Of a stretch of DNA of 64,000 bases, positions 50,790 to 62,015 are shown in pieces. The DNA is taken from contig NZ_RKQQ01000003.1 in assembly GCF_003814815.1 (NCBI RefSeq), forward strand, positions 372,001 through 436,000. Direction: 5' to 3'. Below the pieces are notes generated by a model, which was given only the letters and a program-made list of their open reading frames with translations, was not told the DNA's origin and searched no databases. Made by a program: the position numbers and the translations under genes. How positions within the stretch are numbered: position 1 is the first letter of the stretch; the number at the start of each line of letters is the position of its first letter. This stretch comes from Salisediminibacterium halotolerans (lineage in GTDB: Bacteria; Bacillota; Bacilli; Bacillales; Salisediminibacteriaceae).

Positions 50790-52336
50790 CAGCGAATATA
50801 TTACTCGATTTTACCGCGTTTTCTATTGAGCGCCGGGAACAGCTGTATATAACCCTTTGGGAACATGTGCAGATGTCGTTGACCGCGTTGTTAATTGCGG
50901 TTTTTATTGCCGTGCCGGCCGGTATATTGCTGAATCATTATCAAAAAGGTGCTGAACCGGTGATCGGAACGACTGCGGTACTGCAAACGATCCCGAGTCT
51001 TGCTTTATTAGGGTTTTTAATCCCGTTTATCGGGATTGGAACAGCCCCTGCGATTGTGGCGCTGACCGCTTATGCCTTGATGCCTGTTTTGCGGAATACA
51101 TATACAGGCATTCGAGAAGTCGACCCGGCTTTGATGGAAGCCTCGCGAAGTATGGGGATGGATTCACGGCAGCAGCTGCTAAAAGTGCAGCTCCCGTTAG
51201 CGATGCCGATGATGATGGCCGGTATCCGGACGAGCATGGTGTTAATTGTCGGGACAGCAACATTGGCCGCACTGATCGGCGCCGGCGGACTCGGCGATCT
51301 GATTATGCTCGGGATAAACCGGGCCGACAACTTCTATATCCTTCTCGGCGCGATTCCCGCCGCACTGTTAGCGCTGTTCTTCGACGCCGTTTTACGCTTT
51401 GCTGAAAAACGCTCGCTGGGAACATCGTTAAAACCGATGGTTGCTGTCGTGGTGATCGCGCTGCTTGTTGTCGTTTCACCGCGGCTGTATCAGGCGCTCC
51501 CGTTTGCCGACGAAGAAGCAGATATCGTCCTCGCCGGAAAAATCGGCGCAGAACCAGAAATTATTCTCAATATGTATCAAGAGCTGATCGAATCTGACAC
51601 GGACTACAGTGTTGATATCGAGCCCGGGTTCGGCACGACGGATTTCACATTCGAAGCCGCTCTGGCGGGAGAAGTAGACGGTTATTTGGAATTTACCGGA
51701 ACAGCGATTGCGGATTTTTTAAATGAAGACCCGGTCAGCAATGATGAACAAGAAGCATATGAACAGGCGCGGGAGGGGATGAAAGAGGAGTACGGGCTTG
51801 AATTTCTCGAACCGATGGATTATCAAAACACGTATGCTTTAGCGATTACCGAAGAGATCGCTGAAGAAGAGGACCTAAATGCAATCAGTGATTTGCGAGG
51901 CATTGCTTCCGAGCTGACTGCCGGCTTTACATTCGAATTTATCGACCGAAATGACGGTTACCCGGCAATTCAAGATGTGTACGGCATTGAATTTGGCGAT
52001 GTCGAAGGGATGGATCCTGGCCTTCGTTCAGAAGCGCTCGTCAGCGAAGACGTGCAAGTCATTGATGCCTATTCAACAGATGCTTATATGATCCGTTACG
52101 ATCTGCTTGCATTGGAAGATGATGAAAATGTATTTCCGCCGTTTAACGGGGCGCCGCTTTTAAGGCAGGAAGTGCTGCAAGATTATCCGCAAATTGAGGA
52201 CAGTTTGAACCGGCTCGGAGGCATGATTACCGAAGAGGAAATGATGGAAATGAATTACCGGGTTGATGAAGAAGATGAGGATGCTGCGGAAGTAGCCGAA
52301 GAGTTTTTAATCGCTGAAGGGCTGATTGACGGCTAA
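50786..52336 (+). CDS. Osmolyte ABC importer permease fused to substrate-binding domain
   Basis: This is a 516-residue chain. The permease part (about 20-225) has six helices and the EVDPALMEASRSMGM coupling loop; the last helix leads to an external OpuAC-like binding domain (about 248-516) with GKIGAEPEIILNMYQELIE. In OpuB and OpuC systems these parts are separate, so this is the fused form. The binding domain is very acidic, as in salt-adapted proteins. The exact solute is not predictable. Confidence 0.92.
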   Translation: MTANILLDFTAFSIERREQLYITLWEHVQMSLTALLIAVFIAVPAGILLNHYQKGAEPVIGTTAVLQTIPSLALLGFLIPFIGIGTAPAIVALTAYALMPVLRNTYTGIREVDPALMEASRSMGMDSRQQLLKVQLPLAMPMMMAGIRTSMVLIVGTATLAALIGAGGLGDLIMLGINRADNFYILLGAIPAALLALFFDAVLRFAEKRSLGTSLKPMVAVVVIALLVVVSPRLYQALPFADEEADIVLAGKIGAEPEIILNMYQELIESDTDYSVDIEPGFGTTDFTFEAALAGEVDGYLEFTGTAIADFLNEDPVSNDEQEAYEQAREGMKEEYGLEFLEPMDYQNTYALAITEEIAEEEDLNAISDLRGIASELTAGFTFEFIDRNDGYPAIQDVYGIEFGDVEGMDPGLRSEALVSEDVQVIDAYSTDAYMIRYDLLALEDDENVFPPFNGAPLLRQEVLQDYPQIEDSLNRLGGMITEEEMMEMNYRVDEEDEDAAEVAEEFLIAEGLIDG

Positions 52337-52360
52337 AACCGCTTACAAGGAGGGGAAGAT

Positions 52361-52789
52361 ATGTTCAAACATATTGTATTGGCTGCGGACGGATCGGCGC
52401 ATTCAATTAAAGCGGCGGAAAAAGCTGCAGGGATCGCGCAATTGACTGCGGGTTCGGCGGTGACGCTGCTTCATGTTGTCGATGATTTGCCGACGGCAGC
52501 TGATGTTGCTGACGAGCAGCTGCGTCCGCGTGATATTCCTGATCACCGTAAACAGCGGCTATTTCCGGTTGAGGAAGTGCTTATAAATGCAGGAGTGACG
52601 TATGAAACGAAGCACATTTACGGTGATCCCGCAATGGCGATAGTAAAAGAGGCCGAAGCGGAAACTCCTGATCTGCTTATTATCGGAAGCCGCGGTCTCA
52701 ATCCTGTTCAGCAGATGGTTCTCGGCAGTGTGAGTCAAAAAGTTGTTAAACGGGCGACGTGTCCGGTTATGATTGTAAAAGATAATTGA
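52361..52789 (+). CDS. UspA-type universal stress protein
   Basis: This 142-residue single Usp domain has the ATP-binding pattern GSRGLNPVQQMVLGSVS near the C-terminus. CAAGGAGGGG precedes the ATG. It follows the osmolyte importer by 24 bp and may be in its transcript, which suits a stress role. Confidence 0.9.
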   Translation: MFKHIVLAADGSAHSIKAAEKAAGIAQLTAGSAVTLLHVVDDLPTAADVADEQLRPRDIPDHRKQRLFPVEEVLINAGVTYETKHIYGDPAMAIVKEAEAETPDLLIIGSRGLNPVQQMVLGSVSQKVVKRATCPVMIVKDN

Positions 52790-52803
52790 CAGGAGCTGAT
52801 ATA

Positions 52804-53214
52804 ATGCAAAACCCGGATAGAGAGACGATTCGGTCAATTTTAGCAAACGCGCAAACGATAGCCGTCGTCGGCTTGTCGGATAAACCGCACCGCACGTCTT
52901 ATCAAATTGCGCAGGAAATGCAGGCGAAAGGGTATAAAATCATTCCGGTAAACCCGGGCATAGTCGAAGTTTTAGGCGAAAAAGCTGTTGCCTCTTTGAG
53001 CGATCTGCCGGAAACGCCGGACATTATCAACGTTTTTCGGCGAAGTGAGTTTCTTCCGGAGCTTGCAGAGGAGGCGGTGAAAACGGATGCGCCGGTATTT
53101 TGGGGTCAGCTCGGCGTTGAAAGCGAGCAAGCTTATGCAATATTAACAGCTGCTGATAAAACTGTAGTGATGGATCGATGCATTAAAGTTGACCACGGCG
53201 CACTTCTCAGTTAA
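52804..53214 (+). CDS. yneT: CoA-binding domain protein (YneT)
   Basis: This 136-residue Rossmann-like CoA_binding_2 protein has VVGLSDKPHRTSYQIA and the late VMDRCIKVDHG. In B. subtilis yneT lies directly upstream of parE-parC, as here. AGGAG precedes the ATG at 52804; the TTG at 52786 is before the site. The role is unknown. Confidence 0.88.
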   Translation: MQNPDRETIRSILANAQTIAVVGLSDKPHRTSYQIAQEMQAKGYKIIPVNPGIVEVLGEKAVASLSDLPETPDIINVFRRSEFLPELAEEAVKTDAPVFWGQLGVESEQAYAILTAADKTVVMDRCIKVDHGALLS

Positions 53215-53215
53215 T

Positions 53216-53253
53216 AAAACCAGCAGAAAACGTCCGCGTTTTCTGCTGGTTTT
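53216..53253 (+). terminator. Terminator after yneT
   Basis: A 17-bp stem AAAACCAGCAGAAAACG with its complement and a TCCG loop, ending in TTTT. Confidence 0.92.
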
Positions 53254-53261
53254 ATATGTGA

Positions 53262-55361
<2,100 letters not shown>

Positions 55362-55364
55362 TCG

Positions 55365-57848
55365 TTGGAACAAAAAGAACGGTATCTCGATCTCCCGCTC
55401 GAAGATGTGCTGGGAGATCGATTCGGACGATACAGCAAATATATTATTCAAGACCGGGCTCTCCCGGATGCGCGCGACGGATTGAAACCGGTCCAGCGGA
55501 GAATTTTGTATGCGATGCATATGGACAATAACACAGCGGATAAACCGTTTCGAAAATCAGCGAAAACGGTCGGCAACGTGATCGGCAATTATCATCCGCA
55601 CGGCGATTCGTCTGTATATGAAGCGATGATCAGACAAAGCCAGGACTGGAAAATGCGCCATATGTTAGTTGAAATGCACGGCAATAACGGTTCGGTTGAC
55701 GGCGATCCTCCGGCAGCAATGCGTTACACAGAAGCGCGCCTGTCCAAACTCGCTGCGGAAATGCTTAAAAATATCGAAAAAAACACTGTGGATTTTATGC
55801 CGAACTTTGATGATTCAATTGAAGAACCGGTTGTATTGCCGGGGAGCTATCCGAACTTGCTTGTCAACGGCTCAACAGGAATCTCAAGCGGGTACGCGAC
55901 AGACATTCCGCCGCATAACTTAAACGAAGTCATCGATGCGGCTGTCTACCAAATGGATCACCCTGACTGCACAGTCCAAGATTTAATGTCGTTTATGAAA
56001 GGGCCGGATTTCCCGACCGGCGGTATCATTCAAGGCATTGAAGGGCTGCAAAACGCTTATGAGAACGGAAAAGGGAAAATTGTGCTCCGCGGAAAAGCAG
56101 ACATTGAAACAGTGCGCGGGGGCAAGGAACGGATTGTGATCACGGAGATTCCCTATGATGTCAACAAAGCGAATCTCGTAAAAAAAATGGATGAACTGCG
56201 GATTGATAAAAAAGTTGACGGCATTGCCGAAGTGCGCGATGATACGGATCGCACCGGGATGCAAATCATGATTGAATTGAAAAAAGATGCTGATGCGCAA
56301 GGCATTTTGCATTATTTGTATAAAAATACCGATTTACAAATCACCTATCACTTCAACATGGTAGCGATTTATAACAAGACGCCGAAACAGCTTAATTTAA
56401 AGCAAATGATCGCTTCGTATATTGAGCATCAAAAAGATGTATTCACAAGACGGAGTCATTACGATTTGACGAAAGCGAAAGACCGCGCCCACATTGTCGA
56501 AGGGTTAATTAAAGCGATTTCTGTACTGGACGAAGTCATTCAAACGATTCGTTCATCGGAAAATAAAAAGGATGCCAAAGAGCGTCTTAAGGCGCAGTTT
56601 CAATTCAGCGATCAGCAAGCTGAAGCGATCGTGAACTTGCAGCTTTACCGTCTGACGAATACAGACGTTGTATCACTGGAAAAAGAAGCGTCTGAGCTGA
56701 ATCAGCAAATTGAGGCGCTCGAAGCGGTTTTAGCAGATGAGAACCTTTTGCTAAAAGAAATAAAAAAAGAAGTGAAACACGTGAAAAAAACTTACGGCGA
56801 AGTGCGGCGTACGGCGATCGAAGAAGAGGTGGAGGATTTAAAAATCAACCTCGAAGTCGTTGTGCCAGCTGAAGATGTGCGCGTTACGGTCACCGAAGAA
56901 GGCTATGTGAAGCGGTCAAGTTTGCGTTCTTACAATGCATCAAACGGAGGACTGCCGGGGATGAAAGAAAGCGACCGGCTCCTTTTTTCCGGCGAAATGA
57001 ACACGACGGATACGCTGCTGCTGTTCACCCGAAAAGGGAATTACCTGTTTACACCGGTGCATGTATGTCCTGAAATTCGCTGGAAAGACAACGGCCAGCA
57101 TGTCGGCAATTTGATTTCTATGGACCCTGAAGACCGGATTATTCAAGCTGTGCCGGTCCGCGAATTCACAAGTTCGGATTACATCACGTTTGCGACGAAA
57201 AACGGGATGATTAAAAGAACGCAGTTGAACGATTACTACGCGCAGCGCTACTCGAAAGCGTTGCAAGCTGTGAAATTAAAAAGCGGCGATGAGGTGACCG
57301 GGGTTGAGAAGACGTCCGGTGACGACAACATCTTCTTAGCAACCCGAAATGGTTACGGTTTATGGTTCGATGAGGAAGAGGTCAGTGTGACCGGGCAGCG
57401 GACAACCGGTGTTAAAGCGATTAATTTAAAAGAAGAAGACTTTGTGCAGTCTTTTGTTGTTTTTGCAAAAGATGAATATCCCGCTTTATTTCTCGTTACA
57501 CAGCGCGGAGCTTACAAAAAAATGCCGTTAAAAGCGTTTGAAAAAAGCAGTCGGGCTAATCGCGGCTTGATTATGTTGAAGGAACTGAAAAAAAAGCCGC
57601 ATAAAACAGCAGCTGTCATTAAAGCTCATCCGGGTGACCGATTTATGCTTTACAGTTCGCACGGCGCTGAGTTTGAAGTGCAGGCTGATCAAGTGCGTAC
57701 AAATGACAGATACACGAATGGATCATTTATGTATGACAGTGACGAACACGGTGAAGTCGTTGATGTAAGACGGATTGCTGCAGACAATCATCATGACGAA
57801 AAGCAAACGCCATCCAAACCGGATTCAGATCATACAACATTGTTTTAA
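55365..57848 (+). CDS. parC: DNA topoisomerase IV subunit A
   Basis: ParC is the DNA-cleaving subunit. This 827-residue chain has the QRDR segment [10 protein letters not shown] (77-86), the catalytic Tyr121 in [10 protein letters not shown], a coiled coil near 440-490 and a C-terminal beta-pinwheel with degenerate repeat motifs (for example [19 protein letters not shown]). TTG start behind GGAGGAGG. A basic, Glu-rich tail ends the protein. Co-transcribed with parE. Confidence 0.96.
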   Translation: MEQKERYLDLPLEDVLGDRFGRYSKYIIQDRALPDARDGLKPVQRRILYAMHMDNNTADKPFRKSAKTVGNVIGNYHPHGDSSVYEAMIRQSQDWKMRHMLVEMHGNNGSVDGDPPAAMRYTEARLSKLAAEMLKNIEKNTVDFMPNFDDSIEEPVVLPGSYPNLLVNGSTGISSGYATDIPPHNLNEVIDAAVYQMDHPDCTVQDLMSFMKGPDFPTGGIIQGIEGLQNAYENGKGKIVLRGKADIETVRGGKERIVITEIPYDVNKANLVKKMDELRIDKKVDGIAEVRDDTDRTGMQIMIELKKDADAQGILHYLYKNTDLQITYHFNMVAIYNKTPKQLNLKQMIASYIEHQKDVFTRRSHYDLTKAKDRAHIVEGLIKAISVLDEVIQTIRSSENKKDAKERLKAQFQFSDQQAEAIVNLQLYRLTNTDVVSLEKEASELNQQIEALEAVLADENLLLKEIKKEVKHVKKTYGEVRRTAIEEEVEDLKINLEVVVPAEDVRVTVTEEGYVKRSSLRSYNASNGGLPGMKESDRLLFSGEMNTTDTLLLFTRKGNYLFTPVHVCPEIRWKDNGQHVGNLISMDPEDRIIQAVPVREFTSSDYITFATKNGMIKRTQLNDYYAQRYSKALQAVKLKSGDEVTGVEKTSGDDNIFLATRNGYGLWFDEEEVSVTGQRTTGVKAINLKEEDFVQSFVVFAKDEYPALFLVTQRGAYKKMPLKAFEKSSRANRGLIMLKELKKKPHKTAAVIKAHPGDRFMLYSSHGAEFEVQADQVRTNDRYTNGSFMYDSDEHGEVVDVRRIAADNHHDEKQTPSKPDSDHTTLF

Positions 57849-57857
57849 TGAATTTTG

Positions 57858-57893
57858 CAGCGGCGGTCATGATAAGATGGCCGCTGTTTTTTT
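57858..57893 (+). terminator. Terminator after parC
   Basis: CAGCGGC and GCCGCTG arms with an inner stem, followed by seven T residues. Confidence 0.85.
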
Positions 57894-57998
57894 AATTTCT
57901 GTCTCAAAATTAAAGCTTACTTTTGATAAAGAGATGAAAATCGAAGCGCATTTATTGGTTCCGATAATTTATGTTATGTAAACTAGATAATAAAAACA

Positions 57999-58029
57999 GA
58001 AACCGGCAGTATTTAACCTAACCGGTTTC
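57999..58029 (-). terminator. Terminator of the DUF2203-like gene
   Basis: On the minus strand GAAACCGG and CCGGTTTC arms are followed by TGTTTTTA. The space 57894-58077 otherwise holds nothing I can support. Confidence 0.8.
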
Positions 58030-58077
58030 CCTCTTCTTTATCGGCTGTCCGTTTTCAAATCGATTCTTTTTATCGGA

Positions 58078-58479
58078 TCATTCTTGAATCGGTTTACGTC
58101 CGGCGAACCCGTCTTCAGGTCCGTGGTAATGCGTGATCTCTTTTTCTCCGTATTTCCAGCATAAAAGCACATTTTCTCCGTTCAGTTCTGCAGGAAAATC
58201 AACCAGGCCGACGTCGACATCTTTAATCTCCACACCGTACTGTTCAACATTATTGACATGCATTCGTGCTTGCATTTCAATAAATTCAAGTTTGCTTTCA
58301 GCCATGAATACATCAGGCTGATCGGTACTGACTTTACTGCTGTCAATCGACTTTTGTTTGTTCAGGATGTTGACGGTATCTTGGAAATCTTGATTAAGTC
58401 TTTGCAATTCAGCGATTTCTGTTTCTAAAACAGGTATAAGTGCATTCGCCTCTTCCAGTGTAAATGTTTTTTTATCCAT
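58078..58479 (-). CDS. DUF2203-family protein
   Basis: This is a 133-residue protein. The first part (FTLEEANALIPVLETEIAELQRL) is a coiled coil, the last part has LVDFPAELNGENVLLCWKYGE and WHGx-like HYHGPEDGF. These are the marks of DUF2203, a small conserved family of unknown function. ATG 58479 follows GGAGGTGG; the frame from 58524 overlaps this site. Confidence 0.88.
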   Translation of the reverse strand: MDKKTFTLEEANALIPVLETEIAELQRLNQDFQDTVNILNKQKSIDSSKVSTDQPDVFMAESKLEFIEMQARMHVNNVEQYGVEIKDVDVGLVDFPAELNGENVLLCWKYGEKEITHYHGPEDGFAGRKPIQE

Positions 58480-58561
58480 CGGGGCGTCCACCTCCATTTC
58501 CTTTCGGTCATTATGACAAATCATCGCTTCGAAACAAAAGAATTTGCTTAAATTTTATAAC

Positions 58562-59296
58562 CTATTGCAAATATTTCCGGATCGCAACGGCAAGGCCGGC
58601 CTCATTGTTGGAAAATGTCTGCCAGTCGGCAGCTTCTTTGACAACTTGTTGAGAATTGCCCATCGCCACACCGACGCCGGCATCTTTAATCATCCGTACA
58701 TCATTTAAACTGTCGCCGGCGGCAAAGACGTGTTTCATATCAAGGTTCAAGTGCGATGTAAGTTTCTGCAGCGCGTTTGCTTTGTTTACACCGGCAGCAT
58801 TAATTTCTAAATTCGTTGTGCTTGAATTGGTTATTTCAAGCTCGGTAAAGGTGATTAACTTATCGTGAATCATCGTGCGAAGTTGGTCATCTTCCGTATC
58901 GAAACCGAATTTCAACCAGGTATGGTTGTAAAGATCCGCCGGCATGTCCGTTTTATAAACTGCTTCTGTACTCGCGGCCCAAAAACGTACCCCGGTATCA
59001 GCTTGCAGTTCTTTCATAAATGCAACCAGGTCTGATTTCAGCGGGGTTCGTTCCAAGAGTGATCCGTCGCTGAGCCATATTTCGCTTCCGTTGCCGGTGA
59101 TCATATGAGAATTAAGCTGCAATTTTTCCGCAAACGGCTCGGCAGACATTTTCGAACGGCCGGTGCAAAGAATAACATCAATTCCTTGTTCGCGTGCTTC
59201 AAAAATTGCTTGTTGGTTTTCGTTTGGTATCGACAGATCATCTGCAAGCAGCGTTCCGTCAATATCGAGAGCCATTAATTGAATCGTTTTCGTCAT
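58562..59296 (-). CDS. Cof-type HAD phosphatase
   Basis: This 244-residue protein has the DxDGT nucleophile motif in ALDIDGTLL, CTGRS (motif II), a Lys in KANALQ and the GDSLND metal motif. The C2B cap places it in the Cof/YwtE group, which dephosphorylates sugar phosphates or flavin precursors. GAGGAG precedes the ATG. Confidence 0.92.
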   Translation of the reverse strand: MTKTIQLMALDIDGTLLADDLSIPNENQQAIFEAREQGIDVILCTGRSKMSAEPFAEKLQLNSHMITGNGSEIWLSDGSLLERTPLKSDLVAFMKELQADTGVRFWAASTEAVYKTDMPADLYNHTWLKFGFDTEDDQLRTMIHDKLITFTELEITNSSTTNLEINAAGVNKANALQKLTSHLNLDMKHVFAAGDSLNDVRMIKDAGVGVAMGNSQQVVKEAADWQTFSNNEAGLAVAIRKYLQ

Positions 59297-59314
59297 GTCA
59301 GTATCTCCTCTCCA

Positions 59315-59527
59315 TCAGCCGTAAATAAAGTACAACACAGTTAAAACCAGGGCGGGAACAAACGTTACGACATAAATAAATGATAAAATTTTAAAGTGTG
59401 CATTCGATTTATTCTCATACTCTTTATCTTCTGGGTTCATCCCGATGCGAATCGTAACGACTAGCGCGATAATACAAAGAATACCGCCGGCGATCAGGTA
59501 TGGTGTTAAATAATGGTGTACTCCCAA
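59315..59527 (-). CDS. Small two-helix membrane protein (70 aa)
   Basis: Two predicted helices (about 9-28 and 47-68) with a charged loop NPEDKEYENK between them. TTG start at 59527 behind GAGGCGGTGAG. It lies 18 bp from the HAD gene and is probably in its transcript. The family is unknown. Confidence 0.6.
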   Translation of the reverse strand: MGVHHYLTPYLIAGGILCIIALVVTIRIGMNPEDKEYENKSNAHFKILSFIYVVTFVPALVLTVLYFIYG

Positions 59528-59676
59528 GGTGACTCACCGCCTCTATTAATGTCCGGCTTATGAACGTGCAAAATGTTAAAAACTTTATTAATCAATCTAT
59601 ACCCGAAAGGCAGATTGATTAAATCTGTCTTTCTTACCCTTCTATTATGACATATTTGAAAACAGTGTCATAACAA

Positions 59677-59701
59677 AACAGCTGACCGAGGGTCAGCTGT
59701 T
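59677..59701. terminator. Hairpin between divergent genes
   Basis: AACAGCTGACC-GAG-GGTCAGCTGTT, an 11-bp perfect stem, with TTTTG on the minus side. It sits between two divergent gene starts, where a terminator is not needed. Its role is unclear; it may be an operator or a terminator of antisense transcription. Confidence 0.55.
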
Positions 59702-59739
59702 AAACGTTATCAATCTTTTTTAAATTTGCTGAAATAAGG

Positions 59740-59745
59740 TATACT
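59740..59745 (+). promoter_or_regulatory. -10 box of the four-helix membrane protein gene
   Basis: TATACT 36 bp ahead of the GTG at 59782. The -35 region is T-rich and not a clear match. Confidence 0.4.
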
Positions 59746-59781
59746 ATGCAGTGAAAACGAACGTGTTTAGGGGGGATTTAA

Positions 59782-60105
59782 GTGCGCGACCGTCTAATAT
59801 TAACGGCAATCGCCGGCTCTGCCTTTTTATTTTTGATTTTTCAGTTTGATCTTCGCAGCGATTTACCGTATTTAACCGCTGTGCTTATTTTATTTGCGCT
59901 GTCATTTGCAATTTTTATCGCTTTTATGAACGAATTCAGCCGCCGATGGCAGCTGCGGCTCTGGATTGTAAATGGAACTGCGGCTTTATTCGTGCCGATC
60001 ATCGAAGGGATGATCTATATTTGGGTAACAGCGATTATCTGGCTCCTTCTTATAGGATCAATGTCGGCTTTTTACATTTTGCAAAGCGATCAAGATAAAA
60101 GTTAA
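59782..60105 (+). CDS. Membrane protein, four helices (107 aa)
   Basis: Four predicted helices fill most of the protein, with a short loop NEFSRRWQLR in the middle. GTG start behind AGGGGGGA. No family was recognised. Its end overlaps the convergent gene by four bases. Confidence 0.7.
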   Translation: MRDRLILTAIAGSAFLFLIFQFDLRSDLPYLTAVLILFALSFAIFIAFMNEFSRRWQLRLWIVNGTAALFVPIIEGMIYIWVTAIIWLLLIGSMSAFYILQSDQDKS

Positions 60106-60482
60106 CTCCCGCTGAAAAAAGCCGGAATTTCGCTTTGCCGTCCGCGCTGATAGTCTTTAGGAGAGAGAAGTTGTTTCGTCAAATCTGTCAGCTTTGTAAC
60201 GCCGTTCTCCCGGCATTTCTCCGCCATTTCACCGTACCCTCCGGCGTTTTCGACCTCTTTATGAATATCAATTTGAATGTAACGGATAGCGGTTTGGGAA
60301 GCCAAAAACGCGCGCGGGTGATCGTCGATTAAAATAATTTGTTTGTCAGCTATGATTGCCGGAAAGGGCTTTTCCGTAAGTCCGTCTTCGTTAACTCCTT
60401 TCATAAGCCATTCCCCGACATCTTTTTGATTCAAATAGAGCGCACTCGGCTGAATAGATTCGATTTCTACCGTCCGGATCAT
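60102..60482 (-). CDS. Uncharacterised protein (126 aa)
   Basis: This soluble protein begins MIRTVEIESIQPSALYLNQKDVG and has IDDHPRAFLA near the middle. This N-terminal layout (parameter line, then a DDHPRA segment) has a vague ParB-like feel, but I do not recognise the family. ATG 60482 follows AAAGGCGG; the longer frame from 60569 has no site. It lies 26 bp from the flavodoxin-like gene. Confidence 0.65.
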   Translation of the reverse strand: MIRTVEIESIQPSALYLNQKDVGEWLMKGVNEDGLTEKPFPAIIADKQIILIDDHPRAFLASQTAIRYIQIDIHKEVENAGGYGEMAEKCRENGVTKLTDLTKQLLSPKDYQRGRQSEIPAFFSGS

Positions 60483-60507
60483 CTCACTTCCGCCTTTCAT
60501 ATGGCAA

Positions 60508-61020
60508 TTACCGCATCTTTTCTGGATCGTTCTTTTTCGTTTCGCTGACCATCGTAATGAATTGATCAATCGCTTCGTAGTTCATCGAATGAACATTTTC
60601 AATCGAGCCGGACACTTTTTTCGCAATCATCTTTTCGAATATATTCATTTCTTCAAATAACAGTTCGCCGCCAAAAAAACCGTGAGCAACGGCATGCTCG
60701 CGAAGCGTTTCCGGAAACGAGCGTTCAAATTGAAGCTGAGCTTCGATATCTTCATACAGGCAGCATAAAAATAGACCGAGTGTTTTCGACATCAATGCCG
60801 GCTCTTCTTTGTAAAGGAAATTGCGCATTTTACGCGGAATCGCTCCCATATGAATCGAAGCGCCGATGATCACTTTATCGAATAAATCCAAGTCCGGAAC
60901 GCTGTTTTGTTTTATATTAATAAGCACTGTTTCTTCCTCATTTTTTACCTGATCGCGTATCAACATTGCTGCTTTTTCGGTTGTGCCATGTGTTGAACTG
61001 TAAACAATCAGCACAGACAT
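60508..61020 (-). CDS. Flavodoxin-domain protein (HemG-like)
   Basis: This 170-residue protein begins SVLIVYSSTHGTTEKAA, the FMN phosphate-binding loop, and has VIIGASIHMGAIPR and LFLCCLYED, as in the menaquinone-dependent protoporphyrinogen oxidase (HemG) group and relatives. GGAG lies nine bases ahead of the ATG at 61020; the upstream frame to 61083 is not needed. The true substrate is not fixed. Confidence 0.82.
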   Translation of the reverse strand: MSVLIVYSSTHGTTEKAAMLIRDQVKNEEETVLINIKQNSVPDLDLFDKVIIGASIHMGAIPRKMRNFLYKEEPALMSKTLGLFLCCLYEDIEAQLQFERSFPETLREHAVAHGFFGGELLFEEMNIFEKMIAKKVSGSIENVHSMNYEAIDQFITMVSETKKNDPEKMR

Positions 61021-61158
61021 TGCCATCAACTCCGTTTCCAATAGAATGTCTTCTACTTCTATTATTAAACGCAATAACAGCACTGTCTATGTGAATATGT
61101 GAAAATTTTTTAACTATGCAAAGAAATGTTGGAATTTGGTCACCGATATGAAAAAAAA

Positions 61159-61174
61159 CTCCATTCACATGGAG
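61159..61174. repeat. Terminator hairpin, left copy flanking element C
   Basis: CTCCAT-TCAC-ATGGAG; on the minus strand it is followed by eight T residues, so it terminates the gene at 61629-61922. A second copy lies at 61602-61621. Confidence 0.8.
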
Positions 61175-61601
61175 GGGCAGAGTGTTGACAAAGTCATGAC
61201 ATCGTTAGATGTCATCTTAAAAGGAACGGATGACGACGCATCGTCCGGATTCTTTCACCTGAAGGTATCACTGCGACATCGGCTCAATAAGACTTCGCCG
61301 TGTCTTACTAGTCCGCGGGCGAGCGCCGAGCCGTTTCGGGCTGATGCCCTGCAGGGTCTCGTCTGTCTCGCTATCCCGCAGGAGAAAGCCGGGATGCTGG
61401 GTCATCCTCTTTTTTGAAGCGAGTGTATTCATAAAAAAAGAAGCCATGCATCCACTCCTCCGACGCCTCCGGGAAAGCAAGAGACGAAGATCCGGATTCG
61501 GCGGTCTCGGGCCGCCGAATACTAGCTGAGTCCTTGCCCGGGGCAAGCGGAGGGTAGTGGATTCATGGCTGACATCAAAATATAGTTTGTCTACAGTCTG
61601 A
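61175..61601 (+). mobile_element. Non-coding structured repeat element, copy C
   Basis: This copy is about 427 bp. It begins GTGTTGACAAAG and ends GTTTGTCTACAGTC, giving imperfect 10-bp terminal inverted repeats TGTWGACAAA. Near the left end is ATGACATC-GTTA-GATGTCAT (61196-61215). Inside are AGCCATGCATCCACT (61442-61456) pairing with 61556-61570, ATTCGGCGG/CCGCCGAAT (61496-61520) and CTTGCCCGGGGCAAG (61533-61547). No protein frame is conserved among copies. It fills most of the gap between the flavodoxin-like and DUF2187-like genes. Confidence 0.85.
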
Positions 61602-61621
61602 CCCTCCATTCGCATGGAGGG
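61602..61621. repeat. Terminator hairpin, right copy flanking element C
   Basis: CCCTCCAT-TCGC-ATGGAGGG; the same hairpin as 61159-61174 with one loop change and a longer stem. Confidence 0.8.
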
Positions 61622-61628
61622 AGAGCGT

Positions 61629-61922
61629 TTAAATGATTTTGTATTCCGTATGGCGCAAGACAGTCCGCGGCTTTGATCCGTCGACATCTTTTTCATCGAG
61701 TTCAATCGAGATTGAATTCGAATATTGGGAGATGACTTTGGCTGTTTTACCGGTGTACTCTCCTTTTGTTACTTCGATTGCGTCGCCGGAATTGAGGATC
61801 GGGCTTTCAGGAATGGCTTCCTCTTCCTTTTCAAATTCTTCTTCTTCTTTTTCCTCTTCCTCTTCTGCCTCTTCTACCTCTTCTTCTTTTCCTTCTTCGC
61901 GCTGATTTTCTTCTTCAGTCAT
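61629..61922 (-). CDS. DUF2187-like KOW protein with poly-Glu N-terminus
   Basis: This is a 97-residue protein. Residues 1-40 are almost all Glu with some Lys; residues 43-97 (GDAIEVTKGEYTGKTAKVI ... VLRHTEYKII) form a KOW-like small beta-barrel of the YkvS/DUF2187 type, likely RNA- or protein-binding. The poly-Glu region is unusual and matches an acidic-protein habit. GAGGAGGATG precedes the ATG. Its terminator was split by element C. Confidence 0.8.
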   Translation of the reverse strand: MTEEENQREEGKEEEVEEAEEEEEKEEEEFEKEEEAIPESPILNSGDAIEVTKGEYTGKTAKVISQYSNSISIELDEKDVDGSKPRTVLRHTEYKII

Positions 61923-62015
61923 GTTACATCCTCCTCATCGTTCATTGCATTGTTCTATTTTGCGATAGTAACTTCTTCAATAAGAATCGTCAAGTATTTA
62001 CACCGCAAGCAGTTT

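Noticed and set aside
61344-61529. A 61-residue frame inside element C
   Set aside because: Same reason as above: no ribosome-binding site and no conserved frame among the three copies.
61633-61905. Plus-strand Ser/Phe-rich frame opposite the poly-Glu gene
   Set aside because: It is the shadow of GAA/GAG repeats on the other strand.
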